A stretch of 41,532 bases of DNA from CAYMFD01 sp964389475. Its GTDB lineage: Bacteria; Bacteroidota; Bacteroidia; Chitinophagales; Saprospiraceae. The stretch covers positions 1 to 41,532 of the forward strand of contig CAYMFD010000021.1 in the NCBI GenBank assembly GCA_964389475.1. The letters are read 5' to 3'. Numbering within the stretch: position 1 is the stretch's first letter; every line of letters starts with the position of its first letter. Below, piece after piece: positions 26,888-36,180 of the stretch. Under the pieces are notes generated by a model, which searched no databases, was not told where the DNA came from, and saw only the letters and a list, made by a program, of their open reading frames with translations. A program made the translations under genes and the position numbers.

Positions 26888-27383
26888 AAGATAGGCCTTT
26901 AGCCTATAGTTGCCATGAGCAACGAAGAGGTAACCACTAATTTAGTAGAAATTGCAGAAAAATAATCTCCGTCATCATCTACAGCTGCGTAAATTAAGCA
27001 GTACCAGTACCACGAATTGCTCTACACAAATAAGGCCTTATATAGGTCTCTAGGTATCATCTTGTGGGTCACAAAGCTCATCCGTGTGGCAAGCCTCAGC
27101 CAGATACTCGCCTCTAAAACAAGACAAATCCAGTTTAGACCTAGTAATCATAATTATATATGTAGTCAGCTAAGCAACAGCCCTTTCGGTACTGGCTCTT
27201 GTATCTAATGAAACAGTAAGTAGAGTTGACATCGATGGCACAGGGGCTATGTCCGCTGGCTTACACTTTGCTACTACGTAAGAGAAGACTAGGCAACCAT
27301 GTCAAAAAATAGATCGTACGGGAATCATGGCAAGACGACAACGGTCAGTACTGCTTGATCTCTCACTTTATAAACCTGTAATA
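26888..27383. other. ~0.5-kb divergent intergenic region
   Basis: It separates the minus-strand lytT-like gene from the plus-strand repeat gene. Apart from the two leader hairpins I see no gene, tRNA or clear TAnnTTTG promoter. A plus-strand frame begins at 27327, 57 bp before the chosen start at 27384, but it only adds a non-signal-like segment. Confidence 0.5.
26891..26923 (-). promoter_or_regulatory. Two tandem hairpins in the leader of the lytT-like gene
   Basis: ATAGGC-CTTTA-GCCTAT (26891-26907) starts 3 bp from the ATG at 26887, and GTTGC-CATGA-GCAAC (26909-26923) follows directly. Both are perfect. Placed in the 5' leader, they could block ribosome access or end transcription early; this is inference. 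Confidence 0.4.
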
Positions 27384-30300
27384 ATGCAACGATCTAGACA
27401 ATTTCGAGTGTTAATCACTCTATTCATTTCCTCTTTTCTAATGACCACCCAGGCCCAAGTCATCATCAATGAAGTCCTGCCTGGTGGGACCGTCGAATTA
27501 AAGAATATCGGACAATCGACTATTGACGTTAGTGGCTACATTCTCTGCGAATTTCCGACCTATAACGCCATTAGCAATCTGACGATACTGAGCGGTAGTA
27601 CGTCGATGGCACCGGGTGACATCTTGGCCGTTGACGGCTGGTCTCCGGCCATGGACCCTATGGACGGAGAAATGGGGCTTTATATTAACAACAATTTTGG
27701 TTCGGCTAATAGTATAGTCAGCTATGTAGAATGGGGCTCTACTGGGCACCGCAGATCCTCTGTTGCTACTAGTGCTGGCATATGGCCAGTTGGTGACTTT
27801 GTACCTTCATTCCAAAATGGAGAGTCCATCATTTTCGATGAAACTTCATTATCTGCAGCCGCATGGTCTGCAACATCTTCGCCAAGTATAGGTCAAGAAA
27901 ACACTGGTAACTGTACAGTGGATGGAGGCGTACTCACAGGTGGACCATTTGAGTTCTGTGTAGATGGAGAAGCTGATTTCGTAAGTGGTATCACGCTAGA
28001 TAGCACTAGCGGTGACAATACAGCTTGGGTAATCACGGATGATCAGGGTAATATCCTAGGCCTACCGCCTATGCCAGGAGTAGTCGACTTTGACGAAGCG
28101 GGTGCCGGCATCTGCCTCATATGGAATATCTCCTTCGCTGATGGTCTAGAAGGGCTAGCAGCAGGTAATAATGTTGATGATCTAGACGGCTGCTTCGATC
28201 TGTCAAATAGTATTACCGTGGTAAGGAACCAACCCAACGGAGGCGTACTGACAGGCGGACCTTTCGAGTTCTGTGTAGATGGAGAAGCTGATTTCGTCAG
28301 TGGTATCACACTAGATAGCACTAGCGGTGACAATACAGCCTGGGTGATCACCGATGATCAGGGTAACATCCTAGGCCTACCACCTATGCCGGGAGTAGTC
28401 GACTTTGACGAAGCGGGTGCTGGCATCTGCCTCATATGGAATATCTCCTTCGCTGATGGCCTAGATGGGCTAGCAGCAGGTAATAATGTTGCTGATCTAG
28501 ATGGCTGCTTTGCACTATCTAACAGTATTACCGTGGTAAGAAACGAACCTAACGGAGGTGTACTCACAGGCGGACCATTTGAGTTCGTCGAAGGGGACGG
28601 TATCGCCGACCTACTCGCTGACTCTCTCGTGACTGTAACTAATAGCAATGGTGAGAACTTCCAGTGGGTCATCACCGATGACGAAGGGTACATCTTAGGC
28701 CTACCGCCTACATTAGACGTCGTCGATGTAGAAGGCGCAGGACCTGGCAACTGCCTCATATGGCACCTAGCATACACTGGTGACTTGATCGGTGCTGCAC
28801 CTGGCGCTAATGCCGCTGACCTAGAGGGCTGCTTTAGCCTGTCAAACCCGATCGAGATAATAAGAACCAACGTAGATGGCTGTGATGCTAACGGAGGCAA
28901 CCTATTCGGAGGTCCTTTTGAGTTCGTCGAAGGGGACGGTATTGCCGACCTACTCGCTGACTCTCTCGTGACTGTAACTAATAGCAATGGTGAGAACTTC
29001 CAGTGGGTCATCACCGACGATGAAGGTTACATCCTAGGCCTACCGCCTACCCTAGACGTTGTCGATGTAGAAGGTGCCGGCCCTGGTAATTGCCTCATAT
29101 GGCATCTCGCATACACCGGTGACTTGATCGGTGCTGCACCTGGCGCTAATGCCGCTGACTTAGAGGGCTGCTTTAGCCTCTCGAACCCGATTGAAGTTAT
29201 AAGAACAAACGTAGACAGCTGCGATGCTAACGGAGGCACACTATTTGGAGGGCCATTTGAGTTCGTCGAAGGGGACGGTATTGCCGACCTACTCGCTGAC
29301 TCTTTAGTGACTGTAGTAAACAGCAATGGTGAGAACTTCCAGTGGGTAATTACAGATGACGAGGGTTACATCCTAGGCCTACCGCCTACACTAGACGTCG
29401 TTGATGTAGAGGGTGCAGGTCCTGGTAACTGCCTCATATGGCACCTTGCCTACACTGGTGACTTGATCGGTGCTGCACCTGGCGCTAATGCCGCTGACCT
29501 CGAGGGCTGCTTTAGCCTCTCTAACTCTATCGAGGTAATAAGAACAAACGTAGATAGCTGTAATGCTAACGGAGGTACACTCTTTGGCGGACCATTTGAG
29601 TTTTGTGTCGGTGACGGATCGCCAGACCTAATCGCTGCAGAGCAGATAACACTAGCTAACAGTCAAGGCACGGTTTCGCAATGGGTGATCACAGATGATC
29701 AAGGCATGATTCTAGGCCTACCGCCTAGCTTTGATGTGGTTGACTTTGATGACGTATTTCCTGGTACCTGCCTAGTATATCACGTATCGCATGACGGTCA
29801 GATAGCTGGCCTAGCAGCAGGCAACAACATCTCAGATCTTACAGGATGTCTAGATATATCTAACAGCATAGCAGTCTTAAGAAACCAACCTGACGGAGGC
29901 GTCTTGACAGGCGGACCATTCGAGTTCTGTGTAGATGGAGAAGCTGATTTCGTAAGTGGCATCACACTAGATAGTACTCGGGGTGATAGCACAGCATGGG
30001 TAATCACGGATGATCAGGGCAACATCCTAGGCCTACCGCCTATGCCAGGAGTAGTCGACTTTGATGAAGCGGGTGCTGGCATCTGCCTTATATGGAATAT
30101 CTCCTTCGCTGATGGCCTAGAAGGACTAGCGGCAGGTAATAATGTTGCAGACCTAGAAGGCTGCTTCGACCTCTCAAACAGTATTACCGTGGTCAGAAAC
30201 CAACCTGACGGAGGCGTACTCACAGGTGGACCATTTGAGTTCTGTGTAGATGGAGAAGCTGATTTCGTAAGTGGTATAACGCTAGATAGTATTAGTGGTG

Positions 30301-30800
30301 ATAGTACAGCCTGGGTGATCACGGATGATCAGGGTAACATCCTAGGCCTACCGCCTATGCCAGGAGTAGTTGATTTTGATGAAGCGGGTGCTGGCATCTG
30401 CCTCATATGGAATATCTCCTTCGCTGATGGCCTAGAAGGTCTAGCGGCAGGAAACAATGTTGCAGACTTAGAGGGCTGCTTTGCTCTATCCAATAGTATT
30501 ACTGTGACGCGACTAGAGTCCGGTGGACCTTGTACGACAAGTACTGCAGAGATAGACGAACTAAGAGCTAATCTATCCGTCTACCCCAACCCTGCAAGCG
30601 ACATATTGATGGTGGATTTAGGTACTACAAGCACCGTAACTAGAGGCCAACTACTGGACTTTACAGGTGGTATGATCTATCAATTTGATATTAATGATGG
30701 CAAGGCCTCAATAGATGTAAGCCAATATACTGCAGGGGCCTATGTATTACAGGTTCTTGCAGAAAGACCCATCAGCAAGCGCATTGTACTCAGTCACTAG
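27384..30800 (+). CDS. Secreted T9SS cargo of eight tandem ~105-113 residue repeats
   Basis: 1138 residues from the ATG at 27384. This start is chosen over 27327 because MQRSRQFRVLITLFISSFLM gives a clean signal peptide ending TTQAQ. Residues ~25-170 resemble a lamin-tail-like domain (VIINEVLPGGTVELKNIG, SGYILCEF, APGDILAVDGW, INNNFGSANSIVSYVEWG, SPSIGQ). Eight repeats follow in the order A A B B B C A A. Residues ~1055-1138 are a type A T9SS sorting domain (LSVYPNPASDILMVDL, DVSQYTAGAYVLQVL, KRIVLSH). Each repeat has the blocks GGPFEF, WVITDD.G.ILGLPP, C(L/V)I(W/Y)(H/N) and GCF.LSN. I know no named family. Likely a cell-surface, perhaps adhesive, protein. It is monocistronic with its own terminator at 30881. 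Confidence 0.88.
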   Translation: MQRSRQFRVLITLFISSFLMTTQAQVIINEVLPGGTVELKNIGQSTIDVSGYILCEFPTYNAISNLTILSGSTSMAPGDILAVDGWSPAMDPMDGEMGLYINNNFGSANSIVSYVEWGSTGHRRSSVATSAGIWPVGDFVPSFQNGESIIFDETSLSAAAWSATSSPSIGQENTGNCTVDGGVLTGGPFEFCVDGEADFVSGITLDSTSGDNTAWVITDDQGNILGLPPMPGVVDFDEAGAGICLIWNISFADGLEGLAAGNNVDDLDGCFDLSNSITVVRNQPNGGVLTGGPFEFCVDGEADFVSGITLDSTSGDNTAWVITDDQGNILGLPPMPGVVDFDEAGAGICLIWNISFADGLDGLAAGNNVADLDGCFALSNSITVVRNEPNGGVLTGGPFEFVEGDGIADLLADSLVTVTNSNGENFQWVITDDEGYILGLPPTLDVVDVEGAGPGNCLIWHLAYTGDLIGAAPGANAADLEGCFSLSNPIEIIRTNVDGCDANGGNLFGGPFEFVEGDGIADLLADSLVTVTNSNGENFQWVITDDEGYILGLPPTLDVVDVEGAGPGNCLIWHLAYTGDLIGAAPGANAADLEGCFSLSNPIEVIRTNVDSCDANGGTLFGGPFEFVEGDGIADLLADSLVTVVNSNGENFQWVITDDEGYILGLPPTLDVVDVEGAGPGNCLIWHLAYTGDLIGAAPGANAADLEGCFSLSNSIEVIRTNVDSCNANGGTLFGGPFEFCVGDGSPDLIAAEQITLANSQGTVSQWVITDDQGMILGLPPSFDVVDFDDVFPGTCLVYHVSHDGQIAGLAAGNNISDLTGCLDISNSIAVLRNQPDGGVLTGGPFEFCVDGEADFVSGITLDSTRGDSTAWVITDDQGNILGLPPMPGVVDFDEAGAGICLIWNISFADGLEGLAAGNNVADLEGCFDLSNSITVVRNQPDGGVLTGGPFEFCVDGEADFVSGITLDSISGDSTAWVITDDQGNILGLPPMPGVVDFDEAGAGICLIWNISFADGLEGLAAGNNVADLEGCFALSNSITVTRLESGGPCTTSTAEIDELRANLSVYPNPASDILMVDLGTTSTVTRGQLLDFTGGMIYQFDINDGKASIDVSQYTAGAYVLQVLAERPISKRIVLSH
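27924..30521 (+). repeat. Eight tandem coding repeats, 312-339 bp each, A A B B B C A A
   Basis: Units start at 27924, 28239, 28554, 28893, 29232, 29571, 29895 and 30210. Lengths are 315, 315, 339, 339, 339, 324, 315 and ~312 bp. Units 1, 2, 7 and 8 (type A, VDGEADFVSGITLDS) are near copies. Units 3-5 (type B, VEGDGIADLLADSLVTV) are near copies of each other. Unit 6 (type C, VGDGSPDLI, HVSHDGQ) is intermediate. DNA identity within types is very high, which suggests recent duplication or gene conversion. Confidence 0.92.
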
Positions 30801-30880
30801 TACCGATTAGATCAGTATTTAGTGCCAAAGAATACTACCAGAGATGGTAGGACAATTAGTGATTTGGTTTGATTAATGAA

Positions 30881-30915
30881 GGCCGATAGATCAGAAGTGG
30901 TTTATCGGTCTTTTT
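30881..30915 (+). terminator. Rho-independent terminator after the repeat gene
   Basis: GGCCGATA (30881-30888) pairs with TATCGGTC (30903-30910; one G-T pair) and TTTTT follows. It lies 80 bp after the stop of the repeat gene. Confidence 0.85.
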
Positions 30916-31025
30916 ATCGTAGTACCACCTTAGCTTGCCACATTAATATTGATGGACATATCGACTATCCTGTACCTTTTGCGTCGCAGTAGACCCCGAG
31001 AGAACGGATCAAGTCAATAGAAAGC

Positions 31026-31066
31026 AAAAAATAAGACCCTAGGCATGTTGAAATACCTAGGGTCTT
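31026..31066 (-). terminator. Rho-independent terminator of the Lrp/AsnC gene
   Basis: AAGACCCTAGG (31033-31043) and CCTAGGGTCTT (31056-31066) form a perfect 11-bp stem with a 12-nt loop. On the minus strand it is followed by ATTTTTTG. It lies 27 bp after the Lrp stop. Confidence 0.88.
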
Positions 31067-31093
31067 AAATAACAACTCGATAAGGGGTTAATC

Positions 31094-31579
31094 TTATGCG
31101 TCTACTTCGTCCAGGTTTACTGGTCTGCTGATACCCGTGTCCAGTGACAAGAATGTCTCTGTACGTGCGACACCCTGTACAGTTTGTACTTTCTCGGAAA
31201 GTACTTTGCGTAGATGCTTCATATCCTTACACATAACCTTGACCAAGGCGCTGTAAGAACCAGTTGTGTAGTGAGCTTCCACTACTTCTGGTACTTTCTT
31301 AAGCTCCTCGACCATGCCTGAGTAATAACTAGACTTCTCAAGGAATACCCCTAGATAAGCTGTTACGCTGTATCCTAGCATATCATAGTTGACGTCTAGG
31401 TTACTACCGTTGACGATACCACTTCCCATCAATTTCTTGATACGGACGTGTACAGTACCTCCCGATACCTTCAGTTGTTTCCCGATCTCTGCATAAGGTT
31501 TCTTTGCATTGAAAAGGAGAATTGACAAAATCGAAAGATCGAGATCATCAATTTTGTACGCTTTCTTTTTGCGTGCCAT
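31094..31579 (-). CDS. Lrp/AsnC-family transcription regulator
   Basis: 161 residues, the usual family length. Residues ~10-60 are a winged helix-turn-helix (LDLSILSILLFNAKKPYAEI, GKQLKVSGGTVHVRIKKLM). Residues ~70-150 are the RAM ligand-binding/oligomer domain (AYLGVFLEKSSYYSGMVEEL, VVEAHYTTGSYSALVKVMC, VQGVARTETFLSLDT). Lrp/AsnC proteins sense amino acids and control metabolism or stress genes. The gene is divergent from the S41 protease gene, with 142 bp between the starts, and has its own strong terminator. Confidence 0.92.
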   Translation of the reverse strand: MARKKKAYKIDDLDLSILSILLFNAKKPYAEIGKQLKVSGGTVHVRIKKLMGSGIVNGSNLDVNYDMLGYSVTAYLGVFLEKSSYYSGMVEELKKVPEVVEAHYTTGSYSALVKVMCKDMKHLRKVLSEKVQTVQGVARTETFLSLDTGISRPVNLDEVDA

Positions 31580-31721
31580 AATTCTGTGGTGTTTAGTAAT
31601 TCTACCACAATGATAAACAAACGTGATATCAAACCCTACTTTCGATAAAGACGTTTTCTACTTTGGCAAGAAAAATGATCTATAGACCTGGCATCACGAC
31701 CCTAATCGTTGGTAATATCCT

Positions 31722-33359
31722 ATGAGCAACAATACTTCTAGACAAGTCTGGCAACCACTACTCCTATCTATCATGGTGGCTCTCGGTATCGTGATAGGCT
31801 ATAAAATGAACGAGCGAGACGAAGTACCTCTACTATCTCAGTCTGCGGCGAGTAGTGTAGGGACAGGCCGCGTAGAGCAGGTCATCCGCTACATAGAGGC
31901 CAAGTATGTCGACTCTGTCAATGCTGACCTACTAGTAGAGTCAGCGATCAAAGAAGTAATCGAAGCCCTAGATCCACACTCTGCCTACATCGCCCCTGAT
32001 GATCTTACTGCAATCGACAGGCAGATCGGCGGTCGATATATAGGTATAGGTGCCGAAAGCCTACCTGTAGACGACACCTTACATGTACGTTATATATACG
32101 AGGGCTCTACTGCAGCCGACCTTGACATCAGACCCTTTGATAGGATACTTGCTATCGACGATAAGACCTTCGTAGGGCCGGAGGTCACGCAAGAGGACCT
32201 CGCTCGACACCTGGGCAAACTGCGCGGCGAAGAAGTCACACTGACCCTCTACAGGCCTAGCGCCAATGAGACGATCAAGCTGCCATTCGTCGTGCAAGAG
32301 CAGCAGCTCAAGACGATTACTGCTGTATCGATGATGGACAGCCTATGCGGTTATATACGCATAGATCGCTTTAGCAATAATACCTACGAGGACTTTATGA
32401 CGGGGCTAGAGCGGCTCATACGTGATCACCGAGCTAGGCACCTTGTCATCGATGTACGGGACAATCCGGGCGGACTACTGGTAGAAGCGGTAGACATACT
32501 CAGCCAGCTATTCGTCGAGAAGGGCAACATGCTGGTGTACACACAGGATAAGAATGGTCGTGAGAATAAGTACAAGTCTACGGGCAAGCCCTTCTTTCCT
32601 ATAGATAAGATCGCCATCGTCGTCAACGAAAATAGCGCCTCGTCTAGTGAGATCCTCGCCGGAGCCATCCAGGACTGGGATCGTGGTGTCATCGTAGGTA
32701 GACGGACATTCGGCAAGGGACTGATTCAAGATCAGTACCGCCTGTCAAACCAGAGTGCCATCAGGCTGACGACCGCTCGATACTATACGCCATCTGGTAG
32801 ATCTATCCAGCGCAAGTATGACGCAGGTAATGGTGGTATTGAATATGGTGACGACTGGTACAACAGGTACGAGTCTGGCGAGCTCTTCTTTAAAGATAGC
32901 GTCGCTGTAGATGATAGTATGCGCTATGAGACGATGCGATACCGCAGGACTATACGTGGTGGTGGCGGCATCACGCCTGACATCTTCGTAGGGCTAGACA
33001 CGATAGACGTCTCCCTACATCAAGAAAAGATAGACGAATCCGTCGCTACCATCGCTTATCAGTACGCCAGCACCTATGGCACTACCCTGCCTGACGATGT
33101 CACACAGTATATCACGGACTGGCGTGTGCCGGGTGGCCTAGTCGTACAGTTACAGGACAAACTGGGTCGTGATCGAGATCCAGCCTTGTTTAGCAACCTA
33201 GACAAAACCACGCTAGATCAGTGGTCTACATCTATCAAACATGAGATCGGCGCTATCAAGTATGGCCCTGAGCAAGTAGATTATCTGCGCAGTCTAGACG
33301 TGGAGGTCATAGCGGCGAGAGACTACTTAATTTCTGATCTTGAGCTGATAGATCTGTAA
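31722..33359 (+). CDS. S41 C-terminal processing peptidase (CtpA-like)
   Basis: 545 residues. One N-terminal membrane segment (~11-27, LLLSIMVALGIVIGY) puts the enzyme in the periplasm. A PDZ domain (~100-190; GRYIGIGAES, IYEGSTAADLDIRPFDRILAIDDKTF) leads to the protease core (GYIRIDRFSNNTYEDF, LVIDVRDNPGGLL). The catalytic Ser307 (ENSASSSEILAGA) and Lys332 (TFGKGLIQ) are 25 residues apart, as expected for the family. C-terminal residues ~430-545 are a helical extension. CtpA-type proteases trim periplasmic proteins from the C-terminus. It is followed by ychF with 76 bp between, and a separate promoter for ychF is likely. Confidence 0.93.
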   Translation: MSNNTSRQVWQPLLLSIMVALGIVIGYKMNERDEVPLLSQSAASSVGTGRVEQVIRYIEAKYVDSVNADLLVESAIKEVIEALDPHSAYIAPDDLTAIDRQIGGRYIGIGAESLPVDDTLHVRYIYEGSTAADLDIRPFDRILAIDDKTFVGPEVTQEDLARHLGKLRGEEVTLTLYRPSANETIKLPFVVQEQQLKTITAVSMMDSLCGYIRIDRFSNNTYEDFMTGLERLIRDHRARHLVIDVRDNPGGLLVEAVDILSQLFVEKGNMLVYTQDKNGRENKYKSTGKPFFPIDKIAIVVNENSASSSEILAGAIQDWDRGVIVGRRTFGKGLIQDQYRLSNQSAIRLTTARYYTPSGRSIQRKYDAGNGGIEYGDDWYNRYESGELFFKDSVAVDDSMRYETMRYRRTIRGGGGITPDIFVGLDTIDVSLHQEKIDESVATIAYQYASTYGTTLPDDVTQYITDWRVPGGLVVQLQDKLGRDRDPALFSNLDKTTLDQWSTSIKHEIGAIKYGPEQVDYLRSLDVEVIAARDYLISDLELIDL

Positions 33360-33374
33360 ACCTATCAAGAAGAC

Positions 33375-33382
33375 TATCTTTG
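33375..33382 (+). promoter_or_regulatory. -7 promoter element TATCTTTG for ychF
   Basis: An exact TAnnTTTG match, 53 bp before the ychF ATG. The same octamer occurs upstream of mnmA on the other strand. No convincing TTTG -33 box is seen. Confidence 0.5.
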
Positions 33383-33435
33383 CCGGCGCTAAGCATAAAG
33401 CTTTAATCATCGCTAGATAAAAATCACACAAGCAT

Positions 33436-34533
33436 ATGGCACTTAAATGTGGTATTGTGGGTCTACCCAACGTCGGAAAGTCAACACTCTTTAATGCACT
33501 TACGTCAGCTAAGGCACTAGCTGCTAACTACCCTTTTGCTACCAAAGACCCTAACGTAGGTATCATCACGGTACCAGACCCTCGTATAGACAAGCTCGCA
33601 GAACTCGTCAACCCTCAGAAGACGCTACCTACAACAGTAGAGATCGTAGATATCGCGGGACTGATCAAGGGTGCAAGTCAGGGCGAAGGGCTCGGTAACC
33701 AGTTCCTGGGTAATATCCGAGAGGTAGATGCCATCATCCACGTCGTGAGATGCTTTGAGGATGGTAACGTCATACACGTAGATGGTAGCGTAGATCCTGT
33801 GCGAGACAAGGAGATCATCGACACAGAGCTCATCCTCAAAGACGTAGACACCGTAGAGAAGCGTATCGACAAGTTTAAAAAGAGCAGTAAGGGCGGTGAT
33901 AAAGAAGAGGGCAAGAAACTAGACTTCGCCCAGCGACTCTACGACCACCTGATGGCAGGCAACCCTGCTCGATCTATGTCTATCAGTGACGACGAGCTAC
34001 CTGTCTATCTAGATATGTACCTTCTTACGGCAAAGCCTATTCTCTACGTGTGCAACGTGGACGAAAACAGCGTCTTGTCTGGTAATGATATGACCAAGCT
34101 ATTTACTGAGGCCGTCAAAGACGAAGGTGCACAAGTCATCAATGTATGTGCAGGTATCGAGGCAGAGATCGCTGAGCTAGAGGATAAAGAGGAGCGACTC
34201 ATGTTCCTCGAGGAGATGGGACTATCAGAGCCAGGTGTCAACCGCCTCATACTAGCCGCATACAAACTACTAGAGCTGATCACTTACTTCACTGCTGGTG
34301 AGAAAGAGGTGCGGGCATGGACGATCACCGAGGGTACCAAGGCCCCACAGGCAGCCGCAGTTATCCACACGGACTTTGAGAAAGGATTTATACGTGCAGA
34401 AGTCATCAGTTACGAAGACTACGTTACCTATGGATCAGAGTCTGCTGTCAAAGAAGCTGGTAAGCTAGGCGTAGAGGGCAAGGAGTACGTCGTTAATGAT
34501 GGCGACGTGATGCACTTTAGGTTTAACGTCTAA
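33436..34533 (+). CDS. ychF: Redox-regulated ATPase YchF (OLA1 family)
   Basis: 365 residues, normal for the family. P-loop GLPNVGKST at residues 8-16, a G3-like VEIVDIAGLIKGASQGEGLGNQFL, a coiled-coil insert (~125-165), and a C-terminal TGS-like domain ending MHFRFNV with RAWTITEGTKAPQAAAVIHTDFEKGFIRAEVI. YchF binds ATP and ribosomes and affects stress responses. It is followed 10 bp later by the GTG of a pseudouridine synthase gene, probably in one transcript. Confidence 0.96.
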   Translation: MALKCGIVGLPNVGKSTLFNALTSAKALAANYPFATKDPNVGIITVPDPRIDKLAELVNPQKTLPTTVEIVDIAGLIKGASQGEGLGNQFLGNIREVDAIIHVVRCFEDGNVIHVDGSVDPVRDKEIIDTELILKDVDTVEKRIDKFKKSSKGGDKEEGKKLDFAQRLYDHLMAGNPARSMSISDDELPVYLDMYLLTAKPILYVCNVDENSVLSGNDMTKLFTEAVKDEGAQVINVCAGIEAEIAELEDKEERLMFLEEMGLSEPGVNRLILAAYKLLELITYFTAGEKEVRAWTITEGTKAPQAAAVIHTDFEKGFIRAEVISYEDYVTYGSESAVKEAGKLGVEGKEYVVNDGDVMHFRFNV

Positions 34534-34543
34534 AGCCAGGCCC

Positions 34544-35116
34544 GTGGCCTACACATCGATTATCTTTCACAAGCCCTACGACTGTCTGTCACAGTGGACG
34601 AGGGAAGTACCATCCCATATAACGATCGCAGACTACATCAGCGGCGTACCCGATGATGTGTATCCCGTAGGTCGTCTAGATAGAGACAGTGAAGGTCTAC
34701 TACTACTGACTAATGACAGACGGGTCAATAGTGCCTTGCTATCCCCTACCCACCATGTAGATAAGGAGTACTGGGTACAGGTAGAGGGGCTGCCCACTGA
34801 TGAGGCTATACAGCAGCTATCGAGTGGAGTAAGTATACGTGCCAAGGGCAAGACCCACCATACCATGCCCTGTCTAGTCAAGCGTCTTGACAACCCAGCG
34901 GTAGGTGACCGTACACCACCGATCAGGCAGCGCAAACACATCCCGACCACATGGCTATCCATCACGCTACGTGAGGGCAAAAACAGGCAGGTAAGAAAGA
35001 TGCTGGCTAGCGTGGGCTATCCTGTGCTACGGCTAATACGGGTCCGCATAGGGAGTTATAGGCTGGGAGGCCTAGGCGCAGGAGAGTGGAAAAAAGTCAT
35101 CGTCAGTGCCAAATGA
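34544..35116 (+). CDS. rluE: Ribosomal pseudouridine synthase, RluE-like
   Basis: 190 residues from a GTG start at 34544; the next in-frame Met is too far inside. It has the RsuA/RluE fold without an S4 domain: IIFHKPYDCLSQWT, catalytic Asp in VGRLDRDSEGLLLLTND, KEYWVQVEG and the closing EGKNRQVRKMLASVGYPVLRLIRVRIG. RluE changes U2457 of 23S rRNA in E. coli; the target here is inferred. It lies 10 bp downstream of ychF. Confidence 0.88.
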   Translation: MAYTSIIFHKPYDCLSQWTREVPSHITIADYISGVPDDVYPVGRLDRDSEGLLLLTNDRRVNSALLSPTHHVDKEYWVQVEGLPTDEAIQQLSSGVSIRAKGKTHHTMPCLVKRLDNPAVGDRTPPIRQRKHIPTTWLSITLREGKNRQVRKMLASVGYPVLRLIRVRIGSYRLGGLGAGEWKKVIVSAK

Positions 35117-35118
35117 TA

Positions 35119-35169
35119 ATTAATATATTAATAATGGTGCCAGCTACCTAGCAAGTAGGAGTAGTTTTG
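35119..35169 (+). promoter_or_regulatory. AT-rich palindrome and -7 element before nusB
   Basis: ATTAATATATTAAT (35119-35132) is a perfect 14-bp palindrome just after the pseudouridine synthase stop. TAGTTTTG (35162-35169) is an exact TAnnTTTG match, 72 bp before the nusB ATG. The latter is the likelier promoter; no clear -33 box. Confidence 0.35.
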
Positions 35170-35241
35170 TTTCTTTGCATTATGGAATTTATTCATACGA
35201 TCTAAGCCAGTCGTATTACCACCTAAAAAGATAGAAGGTAA

Positions 35242-36180
35242 ATGCTAAGTAGGAGAAGCGTCAGAATCAAGGTCTTGCAGATATTCTATGCAATGAATAG
35301 AGATGAGTCTGTCAAGTTGCCAGATGCCAAGCGTACGTACCAAAGGAGTGTCCAAGGAACCTACGACCTCTTCCTTTACAATCTATTTTGCTTCGTGGAG
35401 ATCACCAAGCATGCTGTACAAGACGAGGAGCGACGCAAGTCCAAGCACCTCCCCTCTGATGAGGACAAGACCTTCACAGCCAAGCTATACGACAACGCCA
35501 TCATACAGAGCCTAGTTGACAATAAGGCGCTTAACAAGCTTTACGACAAGCTATCGTTTCGATCTACTACAGATGCTGACTTTTTTAAGAAGCTCTATAT
35601 CGAGTTTTCTAAAAGTGATGCCTACAAAGCCTACGTCAGTAAGGCAGACACTCAACTAGCAGACGACCTTGAGGTACTACTAGAGCTATTCAGACTCTGC
35701 CGCCGAAGTGAATACTACAATGAGGTGATGGAGGAGAAGTACATCAACTGGATAGACGATAAGTCGCTAGTAGTAGGTGCCATCAAGAAGAGTCTCAAAG
35801 CGCAGCCATCTGATGTCGAATACTTTTACGAGGTATACTTTGAGGAGGCGGTCCCTGTCAAAGACTTTGGCGCTGATCTGCTAGATCAAGCATTTGAGCT
35901 AGACGAAGAGATCCTCGAGCTGATCAAGCCTATCCTCGACAACTGGGATCATGAGCGAGTCGCTATTATGGACCTCATCATCATGAAACTGGCTACCGCG
36001 GAGTTCTTAGGGTTCCCCACCATACCTACCAAGGTGACGATCAATGAGTACGTCGATATAGCTAAGTCGTATAGTACGGCTAAGAGCAAAGAGTTCGTCA
36101 ATGGTGTACTCGATACCATGATGAAAAACCTGCAAGATGCTGGCAAGATCAATAAGGAAGGTCGGGGCCTAGTCGGCTAG
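35242..36180 (+). CDS. nusB: Transcription antitermination factor NusB (long Bacteroidota form)
   Basis: 312 residues, about twice the E. coli protein. The first ~30 residues match the NusB start (LSRRSVRIKVLQIFYAMN), a long helical insert follows, and the C-terminal ~110 residues are the classical domain (VAIMDLIIMKLATAEFLGFPTIPTKVTINEYVDIAKSYST, EFVNGVLDTM). NusB acts with NusE in rRNA antitermination. An AGAAGG ribosome-binding site is seen at 35233-35238, unusual in this window. The TAG overlaps the stop of convergent rimM by 4 bp. Confidence 0.93.
   Translation: MLSRRSVRIKVLQIFYAMNRDESVKLPDAKRTYQRSVQGTYDLFLYNLFCFVEITKHAVQDEERRKSKHLPSDEDKTFTAKLYDNAIIQSLVDNKALNKLYDKLSFRSTTDADFFKKLYIEFSKSDAYKAYVSKADTQLADDLEVLLELFRLCRRSEYYNEVMEEKYINWIDDKSLVVGAIKKSLKAQPSDVEYFYEVYFEEAVPVKDFGADLLDQAFELDEEILELIKPILDNWDHERVAIMDLIIMKLATAEFLGFPTIPTKVTINEYVDIAKSYSTAKSKEFVNGVLDTMMKNLQDAGKINKEGRGLVG

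Noticed and set aside
28043..30322. Repeated minus-strand frames with similar proteins
   Set aside because: They are the antisense of the eight tandem repeats of the plus-strand gene and end where the repeats diverge.
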